From Micromonospora sp. WMMD1120 (GTDB taxonomy: Bacteria; Actinomycetota; Actinomycetes; Mycobacteriales; Micromonosporaceae), in assembly GCF_029626235.1 (NCBI RefSeq), contig NZ_JARUBO010000005.1, positions 4,622,001 through 4,686,000 of the forward strand: a stretch of DNA of 64,000 nt, given 5' to 3'. Made by a program: the position numbers and the translations under genes. Shown piece after piece: positions 17,713-26,750 of the stretch; the first letter of the stretch is position 1, and every line of letters starts with the position of its first letter. Under the pieces are notes generated by a model. The model made no database searches, was not told the DNA's origin, and worked only from the letters and a program-made list of their open reading frames with translations.

Positions 17713-18784
17713 GCGGACGGCCCGGTCCGCTGCCGCGCTGACCCGGGCGGTGGCCGGTGACCGTCCGGTCTGGCCGGCTCTCGGGGCGTCCGGCCTGGTA
17801 GCGGCGCTGTACGAGTCGGGCGGACGCGTCGATCCGGAACGGCTCGGCCGGCTGCTGGCAGCCGTGGACACGGTCCACCCGATCGGGGTCACGTTGGGCG
17901 TGTGTGTGCAGGTCGCGGCGGCGCTGCCGCTGCTGCGTTCGACGCTGCCGGACCATCCGCTGACGGCCGAGGCGACCGCCGGACGGGCGGTGCTGGCGCT
18001 CGCCGCCACCGACAGCGGTCGCGGGTCGCGCCTCAGCTCACTGGCCACCGGCTATCGGATCGACGGCGACCGGCTCACCCTGACCGGCTCGAAACGGTGG
18101 ATCACCAACGCGCGCACGGCGGACGCGTTCCTCGTGCTGGCCCGGCACGAGGAGGGTCCACACTTCACCAACTTCAGCTTCGTGCTGGTCCCGGCCGGCG
18201 CGCCCGGCGTGACAGTGACCCCGACCCGTACCGGACTGTTCGGCGGTGCCGAACTCGGCGACGTGACGTTCAGCGACGTACAGCTCCCCGCCACCGCCGT
18301 CATCGGCGGCCGTGGCCGGGGGATGGCACTGTTCGCCAGGCACATCGGCACCGAGCGGCTGGCCGGTGGTCTGTGGGCGGTCGCCCTGTGCCGGCGGGTG
18401 CTGGTCGACACCGTGGAACGCCTGCGCCGGCCGGACGACGGCGGCACCTGCCTCTGGCAGGACCCGGGCGTACGGCGGCAGGTGGCCGCATGCCTGGCCC
18501 GTGTCCACGAGCTCCGCGCCGTGTGCGTGACCGCCGGCCCATGGGTCGTCGAGCGCCACGACCCCGCCGCCGCGGCCCGGGTGAAGATCGCCACCGCCGA
18601 CACCGTCGACCGGGTGCTCGGTGAGTGCGCCCGCCTGCACGGCGCGGCCGGGTTCGTCGACGGGGGCATCCAGCGACTGCGCACGGAGGCGGCCGTGTTC
18701 GGCATCGGTGGCGGTGTCGGCGAGGTGGCCCTGGAGCTGGTCGCCGACCGGGTCGATGACCTCCTGCACGGTCTCGCCTGGTGA
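17699..18784 (+). CDS. Acyl-CoA dehydrogenase-like flavoprotein 2
   Basis: A 361-residue acyl-CoA-dehydrogenase family protein, slightly short. The middle-domain segment LTGSKRWITNARTADAFLVLA is clearly of the family (read as LTGSKRWITNA and RTADAFLVLA). The C-terminal end GAAGFVDGGIQRLRTEAAVFG keeps the helix pattern, but the following GIGGGVGEV lacks the usual catalytic Glu. ATG 17699 overlaps flavoprotein 1 by 14 bp. Two adjacent non-identical members suggest a heteromeric enzyme or two successive oxidations on the carrier-bound substrate; both ideas are inference. Confidence 0.83.
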   Translation: MSVGERTARSAAALTRAVAGDRPVWPALGASGLVAALYESGGRVDPERLGRLLAAVDTVHPIGVTLGVCVQVAAALPLLRSTLPDHPLTAEATAGRAVLALAATDSGRGSRLSSLATGYRIDGDRLTLTGSKRWITNARTADAFLVLARHEEGPHFTNFSFVLVPAGAPGVTVTPTRTGLFGGAELGDVTFSDVQLPATAVIGGRGRGMALFARHIGTERLAGGLWAVALCRRVLVDTVERLRRPDDGGTCLWQDPGVRRQVAACLARVHELRAVCVTAGPWVVERHDPAAAARVKIATADTVDRVLGECARLHGAAGFVDGGIQRLRTEAAVFGIGGGVGEVALELVADRVDDLLHGLAW

Positions 18785-18846
18785 CGGTGGCCGAGATGGA
18801 CACGGACGGAGGCGCCGCCGGCCGTGGCCCACGGGAGGGGGAGACG

Positions 18847-19716
18847 ATGGCGACCTGGGCGGAGTTGAGCTGCTACACCAGCAACCTGGCGGCCTACCTG
18901 GCGCCCGGACGGCCGCGCCTACGGTTCGAGCTGGCTGACGCGGTCCGTCTCGCGGTCCTCCCCGCGACGACGGCCCTGTCCCATCACGACCGCGTCGACG
19001 GCGGCAGCCTGGGATATCGCGGGGCGGCCCGGTGGGCGGAGGCCACGGCCGGGATGGCCGCCGAGCTGGAGACCAACGGTTCGGTCCTGGCGGTCGCGAA
19101 CACCCACCAGATGCCCTGGTCTCCCGACTACCAGCGCCGCGCGACACCGCACTGGGTGCTGCTGACCGGTCGCCCCGGGGGCGGCTGGCAGGTGGCGGAC
19201 CACTTCGCCGCGACGACGCCGCACGGCGAGCATCGGCCGTACCACGGGCAGGCCACCGAGGACGAGCTGCGGGCGCTGCTCACGCCGGTCGGCACAGTGT
19301 CCGACGAGGTCGCCAACCGCGACCGGTACGCCCTCGGCGAGCCGGTCGAGGTGCCACCGCCGTCGCAGTACCGGTGGCTGGTCCGTACCGCTGCGGTGCG
19401 TACCACCGCGCGGCCGGGATGGCTGACCGGCTCGGACGCCGTGGCACACCTCGCCGCGATGGTCGAGGACCGGGAAAGGCTCGCCGCCTTGACCGACGAC
19501 CTGTGGGCGGCGAGCCGGCACCAGCTGTTCCGGCACCGGGTCCGTTCGGCCGCCGGACTGACCGACCCGGAGGCCACCTCGGCCGCCGTGTCAGCGTGGG
19601 AGGAACTGCCACGGGCGCTGCGGTTCGCCGTGGAGTCGGCCGGCCGTGGGCGGCCCCGCCCGGGTCTGGTCCGTGCCGCGTTCGACCGGATCATCACCGC
19701 CGGGGCAACCGCGTGA
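18847..19716 (+). CDS. BtrH-like acyltransferase 2
   Basis: A 289-residue protein with the same opening pattern as the BtrH-like part of the gene at 12450: an early cysteine (Cys9, LSCYTSNLAAYL) and a central NTHQMPWSPDYQRRATPHWVLL stretch (read as NTHQMPWSPDY and QRRATPHWVLL) with two histidines. BtrH enzymes transfer an ACP-bound acyl group to an acceptor amine. The frame is open from GTG 18781, which overlaps the previous stop, but the extra 22 residues are low-complexity. ATG 18847 follows a very strong GGGAGGGGGAG, so I prefer it. Unlike its paralogue it has no fused carrier domain. Likely role: off-loading or inter-carrier transfer in the pathway. Confidence 0.7.
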   Translation: MATWAELSCYTSNLAAYLAPGRPRLRFELADAVRLAVLPATTALSHHDRVDGGSLGYRGAARWAEATAGMAAELETNGSVLAVANTHQMPWSPDYQRRATPHWVLLTGRPGGGWQVADHFAATTPHGEHRPYHGQATEDELRALLTPVGTVSDEVANRDRYALGEPVEVPPPSQYRWLVRTAAVRTTARPGWLTGSDAVAHLAAMVEDRERLAALTDDLWAASRHQLFRHRVRSAAGLTDPEATSAAVSAWEELPRALRFAVESAGRGRPRPGLVRAAFDRIITAGATA

Positions 19717-21299
19717 ACACCCTGTACGACTGGTTCGCCGAGTCCGCCGACCGGCATCGAAACCGGATCGCGCTCGATCTCGGCGCCAACCGGCTCCGGT
19801 ACGGAGAACTCGACGATCTCGCCGAGCGGGTCGCCGCCGCGACGGTGCACCTGCTCGGACGGCCCCCGCGCCGGCTGGGGCTGCTCGCGGCACGCAGCGC
19901 CGGCGCGTACGCCGGATATCTCGCCGCGTACCGGCTGGGCGCCACGGTCGTGCCGCTCAACCCGGCGTATCCGCCCGCGCGAACCGCGGCCGTCGCCAGG
20001 GCGGCCGAGCTGGACCTGGTCCTGGCCGACGCTGGCGGCAGCGCCGGTGCGGTGCCGGTGCTACCGGTCGACGACCGCGCTCTCGCCGCGCTCGCACCGG
20101 CGAACGGTGTGCCCGCACCCGGCGCGGACGCGGTCCGTCCGGCGTACATCATGTTCACCTCCGGGTCGACCGGCACCCCGAAGGGTGTGCCGGTGACCCA
20201 CGCCAACGTGCTCGCCTTCCTGCGGGCGGTCGCCGGTCGCGCGGAGCTGACCAGCGACGCCCGGGTGTCGCAGATGTTCGACCTCACCTTCGATCCGTCG
20301 ATCTTCGACCTCTTCGCCACCTGGGGCGCCGGAGCGACAGTGGTGGTGCCGCAACCGGCCGACCTGATGGCGGCGGTCCGCTTCGTCCGGCAACGCGAGA
20401 TCACCCACTGGAGTTCGGTGCCGTCGGCGATCGCCATCGCCCGGCGGCTACGGCAGCTCGGCCCGGACCGCATGCCGACGTTGCGATGGAGCATGTTCTG
20501 CGGTGAGCCGCTGTCCGCCGACGCCGCGGCCGCCTGGCGGGAGGCCGCGCCGAACAGCGTCATCGAGAACATGTACGGACCCACCGAGCTCACCGTCACC
20601 TGCACCGGCTACCGACTGCCGGCAGCACCCGCCGACTGGCCGACCACCAGGAACGGCACAGTGCCCATCGGGGAGCCGTACCCGGCGGTCGACTGGCTGC
20701 TGCTGGACGAGGACCTGCGGCCCGCGGTCGAGGGAGAGTTGTGCGTCCGGGGCCCTCAGCGGTTCCCGGGTTATCTCGATCCGGCGGACGACCGTGATCG
20801 GTTCGTCACCGGCGCCTCGGGCCGCTATCGGCTCCGCCGTGGCGCGCCGACCGGGTCGGACTGGTACCGGACCGGGGACCGGGTCCGCCAGGAGAACGGT
20901 CGGCTGATCCACCTCGGCCGGCTGGACCACCAGGTGAAGGTGTCCGGATACCGCGTCGAACTCGGCGAGATCGAGGCGGTCGCCCGGCGCCACCCGGAGG
21001 TGCAGGAGGCGGTTGCCCTGGCCCTCGCCGTGCCGGCGGGCGGCGTGGATCTGCACCTCGCCTACACGGGGCCGGTGGTCGACGAAGGGGAGCTGCTGGC
21101 CCTGCTGCGGTCCACGCTCGCCCCGTTCATGGTGCCCCGCCGGCTCACGCGGTTCGAGGCCCTGCCGCTCACCCCCAACGGCAAGATCGACCGCGGCCTG
21201 CTCGGCCGTGTCCTGGGTTCCGCCCGTCCTCCGGGCCAGGGCCCCGGTGCCGCGTCGCAGCAGATGCTGAACGGCGGGGGACCGGTCGCTCCGTCCTGA
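19713..21299 (+). CDS. Free-standing NRPS-type adenylation protein
   Basis: A 528-residue single adenylation domain with the standard core motifs: A3 FTSGSTGTPKG, A4 FDLTFDPS, A5 NMYGPTEL, A7 YRTGD, A8 GRLDHQVKVSGYRVELGEIE and A10 LTPNGKIDR. It has no condensation or carrier domain. The Asp of FDLTFDPS is the residue that binds the substrate alpha-amino group, so the substrate is an amino acid; I do not attempt a specificity call. It starts at GTG 19713 (GTGA overlap) and ends the coupled block. By analogy with VinN/FlvN it should load an amino acid onto a discrete ACP for decarboxylation. The C-terminal 30 residues are a Gly/Pro-rich tail. Confidence 0.9.
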   Translation: MNTLYDWFAESADRHRNRIALDLGANRLRYGELDDLAERVAAATVHLLGRPPRRLGLLAARSAGAYAGYLAAYRLGATVVPLNPAYPPARTAAVARAAELDLVLADAGGSAGAVPVLPVDDRALAALAPANGVPAPGADAVRPAYIMFTSGSTGTPKGVPVTHANVLAFLRAVAGRAELTSDARVSQMFDLTFDPSIFDLFATWGAGATVVVPQPADLMAAVRFVRQREITHWSSVPSAIAIARRLRQLGPDRMPTLRWSMFCGEPLSADAAAAWREAAPNSVIENMYGPTELTVTCTGYRLPAAPADWPTTRNGTVPIGEPYPAVDWLLLDEDLRPAVEGELCVRGPQRFPGYLDPADDRDRFVTGASGRYRLRRGAPTGSDWYRTGDRVRQENGRLIHLGRLDHQVKVSGYRVELGEIEAVARRHPEVQEAVALALAVPAGGVDLHLAYTGPVVDEGELLALLRSTLAPFMVPRRLTRFEALPLTPNGKIDRGLLGRVLGSARPPGQGPGAASQQMLNGGGPVAPS

Positions 21300-21374
21300 C
21301 CCGAACGACGGGCCGTCGCGGAGATGCGGCGCAGCCCCGGCTCTCCTGCCCGTGGCAGACCCTCCGGGGTGCGG

Positions 21375-21980
21375 GTGGACGAGTTCTGGTCACTGATCGA
21401 GAGGGCCCGCGAGGACGTGCCGGACGATGCCGGGGCGTGGCCGTCGGGCTCGATGATCGGTGCAGCCTTGGCGGCGAGGCTGGCGCAGCTGCCGGCGGAG
21501 CGCATCGTCGAGTTCCAACGCTGTTACGAGCGGGTGGCCGCACGGGGACATCGGTGGGGCTTGTGCGCGGCGGCCTACGTGATCTGGGGGTACGTCTCGG
21601 ATGACGCGTTCAGTGACTTCACGGCCGGCCTGATCGGCCTGGGGCGTGACGCGTTCGAGCGGGCGGTGACCGATGCGGACTCGTTGGCGGAGCACCCGAT
21701 GGTCCAGGCGATCGCCGCCGGCCACGTCGACCGATTCGCGCTGGCAGCCGAGGCGATCGAGTTCGCGGCGCCCACCGCGTTCGGCCAGCACAGTGACGAT
21801 GCCGACGGTTTCTGGGAAGCGTCGGAAGCCCAGCCTGACGGATCTGGTGACAGGGACGAACCCTCGGCTGAGCACCAGTGGTCGGGGAGATTCGGCAGCG
21901 CCGACGACGCTGCCCAGATTCCCCTGCGGCTACCCCGCCTGCTCGCTCTGTACCCCGACCGCGTACCCGGCGATCACTGA
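21375..21980 (+). CDS. DUF4240 domain protein
   Basis: About 201 residues. The opening DEFWSLIERAR and the pattern of short aromatic helices (YERVAARGHRWGLCAAAYVIWG) match the DUF4240 family, whose function is unknown. The C-terminus is acidic and poorly conserved. The start is uncertain: GTG 21375 puts the family motif at the N-terminus, GTG 21369 and ATG 21324 are also in frame, and none has a good ribosome binding site. It lies 75 bp after the adenylation gene on the same strand, but its content suggests it is outside the biosynthetic cluster. Confidence 0.7.
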   Translation: MDEFWSLIERAREDVPDDAGAWPSGSMIGAALAARLAQLPAERIVEFQRCYERVAARGHRWGLCAAAYVIWGYVSDDAFSDFTAGLIGLGRDAFERAVTDADSLAEHPMVQAIAAGHVDRFALAAEAIEFAAPTAFGQHSDDADGFWEASEAQPDGSGDRDEPSAEHQWSGRFGSADDAAQIPLRLPRLLALYPDRVPGDH

Positions 21981-21990
21981 TCGATCGGGT

Positions 21991-22009
21991 CCGGGGGAGT
22001 CCTCCCCGG
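21991..22009. terminator. Hairpin between convergent genes
   Basis: A GC-rich stem CCGGGG/CCCCGG (21991-21996 with 22004-22009) lies in the 29 bp gap between the convergent DUF4240 and SDR genes. It could terminate both. There is no U-tract, as is common in actinomycetes. Confidence 0.45.
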
Positions 22010-22936
22010 TCAGGCCGCGGCCTTCGCGGAGACCTCCCAGAGGCGGTCGGCGTTGCCCGGGTCGAGGGAGTAGTCGGCGACCGCGTTCACCAACTCCGGG
22101 ATCGTTGCCGGGCGACGGTTGACGGGGGTGGCTTCCTGGTTGTCGTTGAAGTAACGGCCGCCGATCCCGTTCAGCAGGGGTGACGTCGCGAGCAGCACGG
22201 TTGTCGAGGCGCCCTGGGCGGGCGTCTTCTGCAACTCGACGGGGGTGGCGAGTTTGCCGCCCACGTGCCGCTGAAGCGGCGTGGCGATCGCCCCTGGATT
22301 GACGGCGTTGACCGTGATCCCGTCGCCGGCCCAGCGGGCCGACGCCCCTACCGCGAAAAGGTTGACGGCCGTCTTCGACTGGGCGTACGCCTGCTGTGGG
22401 TCGTACGGGCGGAAGCTGAAGTTGATGTCGTCGAAGACGACCGGGGAGAACAGGTGACCCGACGAGCTCAGCGACACCACCCGTGCCCCGTCCGCCGCCG
22501 CGAGGGCGCGGTGGAGGCCGACAGTGAGCGCGAAGTGGCCGAGGTGGTTCGTGGCGAACTGCGCCTCCCAACCCGCCTCGGTGAGGGTCCGTTCCTGGAT
22601 CGCCATCACGCCGGCGTTGTTGATCAGCAGATGGAGTGGCCCGTCCCATTCGGCGACGAACGCGGCGATGGAGGACGGCTGAACCAACTCGAGCCGCCTG
22701 ACGCCGATGTTCGGGTTTCCGGTCTCCTGGGTGATCTGGGCGGCGACCCTCGCCCCGGAGTCCGCGTCGCGAACCGCCAGGGTGACCGCCGCGCCGAGAC
22801 GGGCGAGCGTCTTCACGGTCTCGACGCCGATGCCGGACGCGCCGCCGGTGACGATCGCGCGCTTGCCCGTCAGGTCGACTCCGGCGCTGACCTCATCGGC
22901 TGTGGACTGGGCGGTGAACGGCGTACTGATCCGCAT
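22010..22936 (-). CDS. Short-chain dehydrogenase/reductase
   Basis: A 308-residue classical-to-extended SDR of the retinol-dehydrogenase/oxidoreductase type. The NAD(P) site GGASGIGVETV is at about residues 36-46, the NNAGVM motif is near residue 120, and the catalytic Tyr184 and Lys188 are in YAQSK. It starts at ATG 22936 behind GGAAGAGGA. It is divergent from the MmyB-like regulator at 23103. This arrangement is common in actinobacteria and suggests that the regulator controls it. Substrate unknown. Confidence 0.92.
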   Translation of the reverse strand: MRISTPFTAQSTADEVSAGVDLTGKRAIVTGGASGIGVETVKTLARLGAAVTLAVRDADSGARVAAQITQETGNPNIGVRRLELVQPSSIAAFVAEWDGPLHLLINNAGVMAIQERTLTEAGWEAQFATNHLGHFALTVGLHRALAAADGARVVSLSSSGHLFSPVVFDDINFSFRPYDPQQAYAQSKTAVNLFAVGASARWAGDGITVNAVNPGAIATPLQRHVGGKLATPVELQKTPAQGASTTVLLATSPLLNGIGGRYFNDNQEATPVNRRPATIPELVNAVADYSLDPGNADRLWEVSAKAAA

Positions 22937-23102
22937 GATAAATCCTCTTCCTCACCTTCGGTCTGGGATAGGCGGTCCCGGACTTCTCAGCCCCGGGGCC
23001 ACGGACCACGTTGCCACCGCTCGGTGACCTGTGCGGGTGTCCCGCTGATCCTGGGTCTGTCAGGGCCAGGAAACCAGGCCGACCCGCCGCTACGTTGGGA
23101 AC

Positions 23103-23966
23103 ATGACCAGCACCAACGCGCTCGGTGAGTACCTGCGGAGCAGGCGGGAACTGGTCCGGCCGCAGGATGTCGGCCTACCCGCCGGCGGCCGACGCCGGGT
23201 CGCCGGCCTGCGCCGCGAAGAACTCGCGATGCTCGCCGGCATCAGCGCCGACTACTACCTACGCCTCGAGCAGGGACGCGGCCAGCGCCCCTCCGCGCAG
23301 GTGCTGGACGCTCTCGCCCGCGTGCTGCAACTCGACGCCGACAGCACCGCCTACCTACACGAGCTCGCCGCACCGAAGCCACGCCGCCGCGCACGCCGAC
23401 GAACCGAACAAGTACCGGTCGGCATCGCCCAGATGATCGACCAGATGCCCCTACCCGCGTTCGTCCAGAACAAGTACCTCGACGTCCTGGCGGCCAACGC
23501 CCTCGGCCGGGCACTCTCCCCGAGCTACCACCCCGGGACGAACCTGCTGCGCGCGGTCTTCCTCGACCCCGCCGAACGCGACCTACACCAGGACTGGGAC
23601 CGCGCCACCGCGGACGCCGTCGCCGGCCTTCGCGCGGTTTCCGCCACCGACGTCGAGGACCCGTACCTCGCCGCGCTCGTCGGCGACCTGTCACTGCGCA
23701 GCGAACGGTTCCGACGCCTGTGGGCCCGCCACGACGTCCACAAACGCGTCGGCGGCACCAGCTCGATCAAACACCCCGAAGTCGGTCTCATGCACCTCCG
23801 TCACGAGAAACTCGCGATCACCGGCACCGACGGTCAGCTCCTGGTCATCTACCACGCCGAGCCCCACACCGCAGCCGCGCAGGCCCTCGCCCTGCTCGGC
23901 AGCATCGCCGCCAGTGCCGGCCCACCCGCCACCCCGGCGGTGCGTGATTCGGCGACACGGACCTGA
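23103..23966 (+). CDS. XRE-family regulator with MmyB-like ligand-binding domain
   Basis: A 287-residue transcription regulator. An N-terminal Cro/C1-type helix-turn-helix (about 5-75) includes RREELAMLAGISADYYLRLEQGR, read as RREELAMLAGIS and ADYYLRLEQGR. A C-terminal PAS-like MmyB domain (about 105-270) has LPAFVQNKYLDVLAAN and SIKHPEVGLMHLRHEKL. Such proteins bind a small ligand, fatty acids in one structural study of the family, and regulate a divergent SDR gene. The 166 bp intergenic region 22937-23102 would contain both promoters. Start ATG 23103 with GGGAA upstream. Confidence 0.93.
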   Translation: MTSTNALGEYLRSRRELVRPQDVGLPAGGRRRVAGLRREELAMLAGISADYYLRLEQGRGQRPSAQVLDALARVLQLDADSTAYLHELAAPKPRRRARRRTEQVPVGIAQMIDQMPLPAFVQNKYLDVLAANALGRALSPSYHPGTNLLRAVFLDPAERDLHQDWDRATADAVAGLRAVSATDVEDPYLAALVGDLSLRSERFRRLWARHDVHKRVGGTSSIKHPEVGLMHLRHEKLAITGTDGQLLVIYHAEPHTAAAQALALLGSIAASAGPPATPAVRDSATRT

Positions 23967-24235
23967 CCTGGTGTGCCACGCCGCAGTCCACGTGGGCCAC
24001 GCCGCCAGGGCGGTGGTCCCGTCTGCGGCCGGTCTGGATCGTGGCCCACGACGCCGTTCCGGCGCGTGCACTACCGGTGTTGCGCGTAACCCATGCATGT
24101 CGACGCGGCGACCAGCCGGGTGGCGGAGCAGCCGGGGACGCGCGGAGGGTGCGCTTGCCCGAGGACGCTGGCGCCGGCGATCGTGAGCGTGCCCCGAGCC
24201 ACGCCGCTGTGGCGAGCCAACGCTGAGGTGGCACG

Positions 24236-25255
24236 TCACGTGAGCGCCGTCTCGCGGGCCCAGTAGTCCCGGTCGGGCAGGAGGACCCAGTGGTCGGCGG
24301 GGCCGGTGACGCACCGGGCGTCGACGGGACGCAGTCCGACGAACGCGCACGCGTAGGCGGGGGCCTGTAGCGGGTAGAGGTAGCTGAGCAGGACCATCAG
24401 GCTGGTGTCTGTGCTTCTCGGGGCGCCGCCCGGGTGCAGGTCCCAGCCGATCGTCTCCCCATCGCGATAGATGCTGCCCTGGTTGCCGCTCTTCGGGTTG
24501 GCGTAGAGGCCGTAGGCGACGGTGCCGGCGGACAGCAGCCGACCTATCAGGGGCGTCTGTGGCTGGTATCCCCACGGCTGGGTGATCACGCAGCCGCCTG
24601 GGGTGTCGGTGACGCCGACGAGTAGCGGGTCGCGCACCTCGGCGAGCCAGTCCCAGTCGTGCTCGTCGCCTGGCTCGGCGTCCTCGTCGACGTCGATGTC
24701 GTAGTAGGCGAGAAGCTCGTCCTCGGTCATCGGTGTGGCGTCGAGCCGGCGGATCGCCTCGATCGCGTCGATCCGGGCAACCGAGAGCAGCCCGGTCCCG
24801 TCGTAGTAGTCGACCCGCAGACGTTCGCTCAACTCACCGGCGGACGCGACGAACTCCCGTTCGGCCGGGCTCAGCTCGACACCGGCAGGTGCGGCGCCGA
24901 ACAGGTCGGGCTCGGGGCCGGCGAGGCACAGCCGACCGGGTGACCAACCGGCCATCATCGGCTGCCACGGGTCCGCGCCGGCGGCTGCCAGCACCCGGGC
25001 GTTGTCGTGCCGTCGCGAGTGGACCGCCAGCCACAGCGGGGAGCGGCCGTCGGACAGGCAGTCGACATCCGTTGTCGCCGCGGCCATCGCTGCCACGACA
25101 GCGGGCGGCCAGTGCTCCGCCGCGACGTGCAGGGCCGTGTCAAGACCGAGGGGCATGCAGGGATCGGCGCCCGCCGCCAGGCGAGCGCGCACCTCAGCCT
25201 CGTTGACGCGCCGCAACGGCACGCCAGCCCATTCCGCCACGACCCGTCCCCCCAT
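24236..25255 (-). CDS. Ankyrin-repeat protein with C-terminal DUF6461-like domain
   Basis: A 339-residue cytoplasmic protein. The first about 105 residues form two to three ankyrin repeats (LDTALHVAAEHW and GRSPLWLAVHSRRHDNARVL). Residues 190-330 contain GGCVITQPWGYQ and LLSAGTVAYGLYANPKSGN with a DGETIGWDLHPG strand, the pattern I associate with DUF6461. Function unknown; ankyrin repeats point to protein binding. The ATG at 25255 is the first start and has no clear ribosome site. The 270 bp between 23967 and 24235 holds no gene that I can support. Confidence 0.65.
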   Translation of the reverse strand: MGGRVVAEWAGVPLRRVNEAEVRARLAAGADPCMPLGLDTALHVAAEHWPPAVVAAMAAATTDVDCLSDGRSPLWLAVHSRRHDNARVLAAAGADPWQPMMAGWSPGRLCLAGPEPDLFGAAPAGVELSPAEREFVASAGELSERLRVDYYDGTGLLSVARIDAIEAIRRLDATPMTEDELLAYYDIDVDEDAEPGDEHDWDWLAEVRDPLLVGVTDTPGGCVITQPWGYQPQTPLIGRLLSAGTVAYGLYANPKSGNQGSIYRDGETIGWDLHPGGAPRSTDTSLMVLLSYLYPLQAPAYACAFVGLRPVDARCVTGPADHWVLLPDRDYWARETALT

Positions 25256-25420
25256 CGCCTGCCACCATCCGCGACGCTAAACGGCGCCTGCGACATTCGC
25301 CGCGAGCGATTGCCGACAGCTCCGGCGGAGCACCGGCGGCCCGAACGAGACATCGTCGAGGCTCGATTAATTCTTTCCGCGACCTGGCGGTTCTCCGAGC
25401 GACTGCTCTACTGTCGAGAC

Positions 25421-26713
25421 ATGGTCTCGCGTCGATCGCTGCTGCGGGCGGTGCCAATCGCGGCCGCTGCCCTCACCGCCGCCCCCGGTGCCCCCCGATG
25501 GCTCGGCCCCTCGTCGACCTCGACGAGCGCGGATCGCGTACCACCCGACCTGACCACGATGCAGGCCGCCGCCACCGCGGTTCGCGGATTCACTGCCGAC
25601 CTCTACCGCACGGTGGCGTCGACCCGCTCCGGCGGCAATGTGGTGTGCGCACCGTATTCCGTCGGGCTCGCGCTGGGTATGACCAGGGCGGGTGCCGGCT
25701 CGGTCACGGCGGACGAGATGGACGCCGTGCTCCACGCGCCGCATCCACGCCCCAGCGCGCTGGACAGCGGGCTCAACACCATCGATCAGACGCTCGCCGA
25801 GCGGTACCAGGACGGCGACGGGACACGGCGGCCCCGGCTGACCACCGCCAACGCCCTGTGGACGCACGTCGACCTGGGCCTGCGACCCGGATTCCAGGAA
25901 ACCCTCGCCGGCTACTACGGCGCCGCACCGCACCCGGTCGACTTCCGCGACGCCCCCGAGGCGGCCCGTCAGCAGATCAACACCTGGGTCTCCGACCGGA
26001 CCAACGCGAAGATCCCCGAGCTGCTGCAGTCCGACGCCGTGAACTCCGACACCCGGCTGATCCTCACCAACGCGCTCTATCTCATGGCTGCCTGGAAGTA
26101 CCCGTTCACCGCCGCAGCCACGGCGGTAGAACCGTTCACCCGGGATGACGGCGGCATCGTCAACGTGCCGATCATGCGTGGGCCGTTCGACAGGATGGGC
26201 TACCTCGAAGGGGACGGTTGGCGCGCGGTCGACGTGCCGTACGCGGGCGACGGGCTCGCCATGGCCATCGTCATGCCGACCCGGGGCGATCTCGCCGCGG
26301 TCGAAGCGAACCTCAACGTGACCTGGCTGGGCGCGCTGCTGGCCGGGTTCCAGATCACCGACGTGCAACTACGGCTGCCCCGATGGAGGTTCCGCCTGCC
26401 GGTCGAGCTGCGGGCCGCGTTGGGCAGCCTCGGCATGCCCACCGCGTTCACTCCACAGGCCGACTTCACCGGCATGAGCACCGATACTGCCCTGTGCATC
26501 GACGACGTGGTGCACGAGACGTTCATCGCGGTGGACGAGAAGGGCACCGAGGCCGCCGCCGCGACGGCAGTCATCGTCCGGCCGCCGTCGGTGCCCCAGG
26601 GGCCGCAGTTCTTCGTCAACCGACCATTCCTGTACGTCATCCACGACCTGCTCACCGGCGTACCGCTGTTCCTCGGCCGGGTCCACGACCCCCTGGTCGC
26701 CGGCCAGGCCTGA
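25421..26713 (+). CDS. Secreted serpin (serine protease inhibitor)
   Basis: A 430-residue serpin. The N-terminus MVSRRSLLRAVPIAAAALTAAPG carries a twin-arginine-like signal (SRRSLLR followed by a hydrophobic stretch), so it is probably exported. The serpin body includes NVVCAPYSVGLALGMT, LTTANALWTHVDLG, LTNALYLMAAWKYPF and the C-terminal FFVNRPFLYVIHDL. The hinge of the reactive-centre loop begins at Glu373 (EKGTEAAAATAV), with small residues from P12 to P9 as required for loop insertion, so it should be inhibitory. The scissile bond lies around the Arg-Pro-Pro-Ser segment and cannot be fixed exactly because the loop is about two residues longer than in antitrypsin. Upstream codons are in frame, but ATG 25421 starts the signal peptide. 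Confidence 0.92.
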   Translation: MVSRRSLLRAVPIAAAALTAAPGAPRWLGPSSTSTSADRVPPDLTTMQAAATAVRGFTADLYRTVASTRSGGNVVCAPYSVGLALGMTRAGAGSVTADEMDAVLHAPHPRPSALDSGLNTIDQTLAERYQDGDGTRRPRLTTANALWTHVDLGLRPGFQETLAGYYGAAPHPVDFRDAPEAARQQINTWVSDRTNAKIPELLQSDAVNSDTRLILTNALYLMAAWKYPFTAAATAVEPFTRDDGGIVNVPIMRGPFDRMGYLEGDGWRAVDVPYAGDGLAMAIVMPTRGDLAAVEANLNVTWLGALLAGFQITDVQLRLPRWRFRLPVELRAALGSLGMPTAFTPQADFTGMSTDTALCIDDVVHETFIAVDEKGTEAAAATAVIVRPPSVPQGPQFFVNRPFLYVIHDLLTGVPLFLGRVHDPLVAGQA

Positions 26714-26750
26714 CCGCAACCACTCGACGTCGTCACAGCCGCATCCTGCG

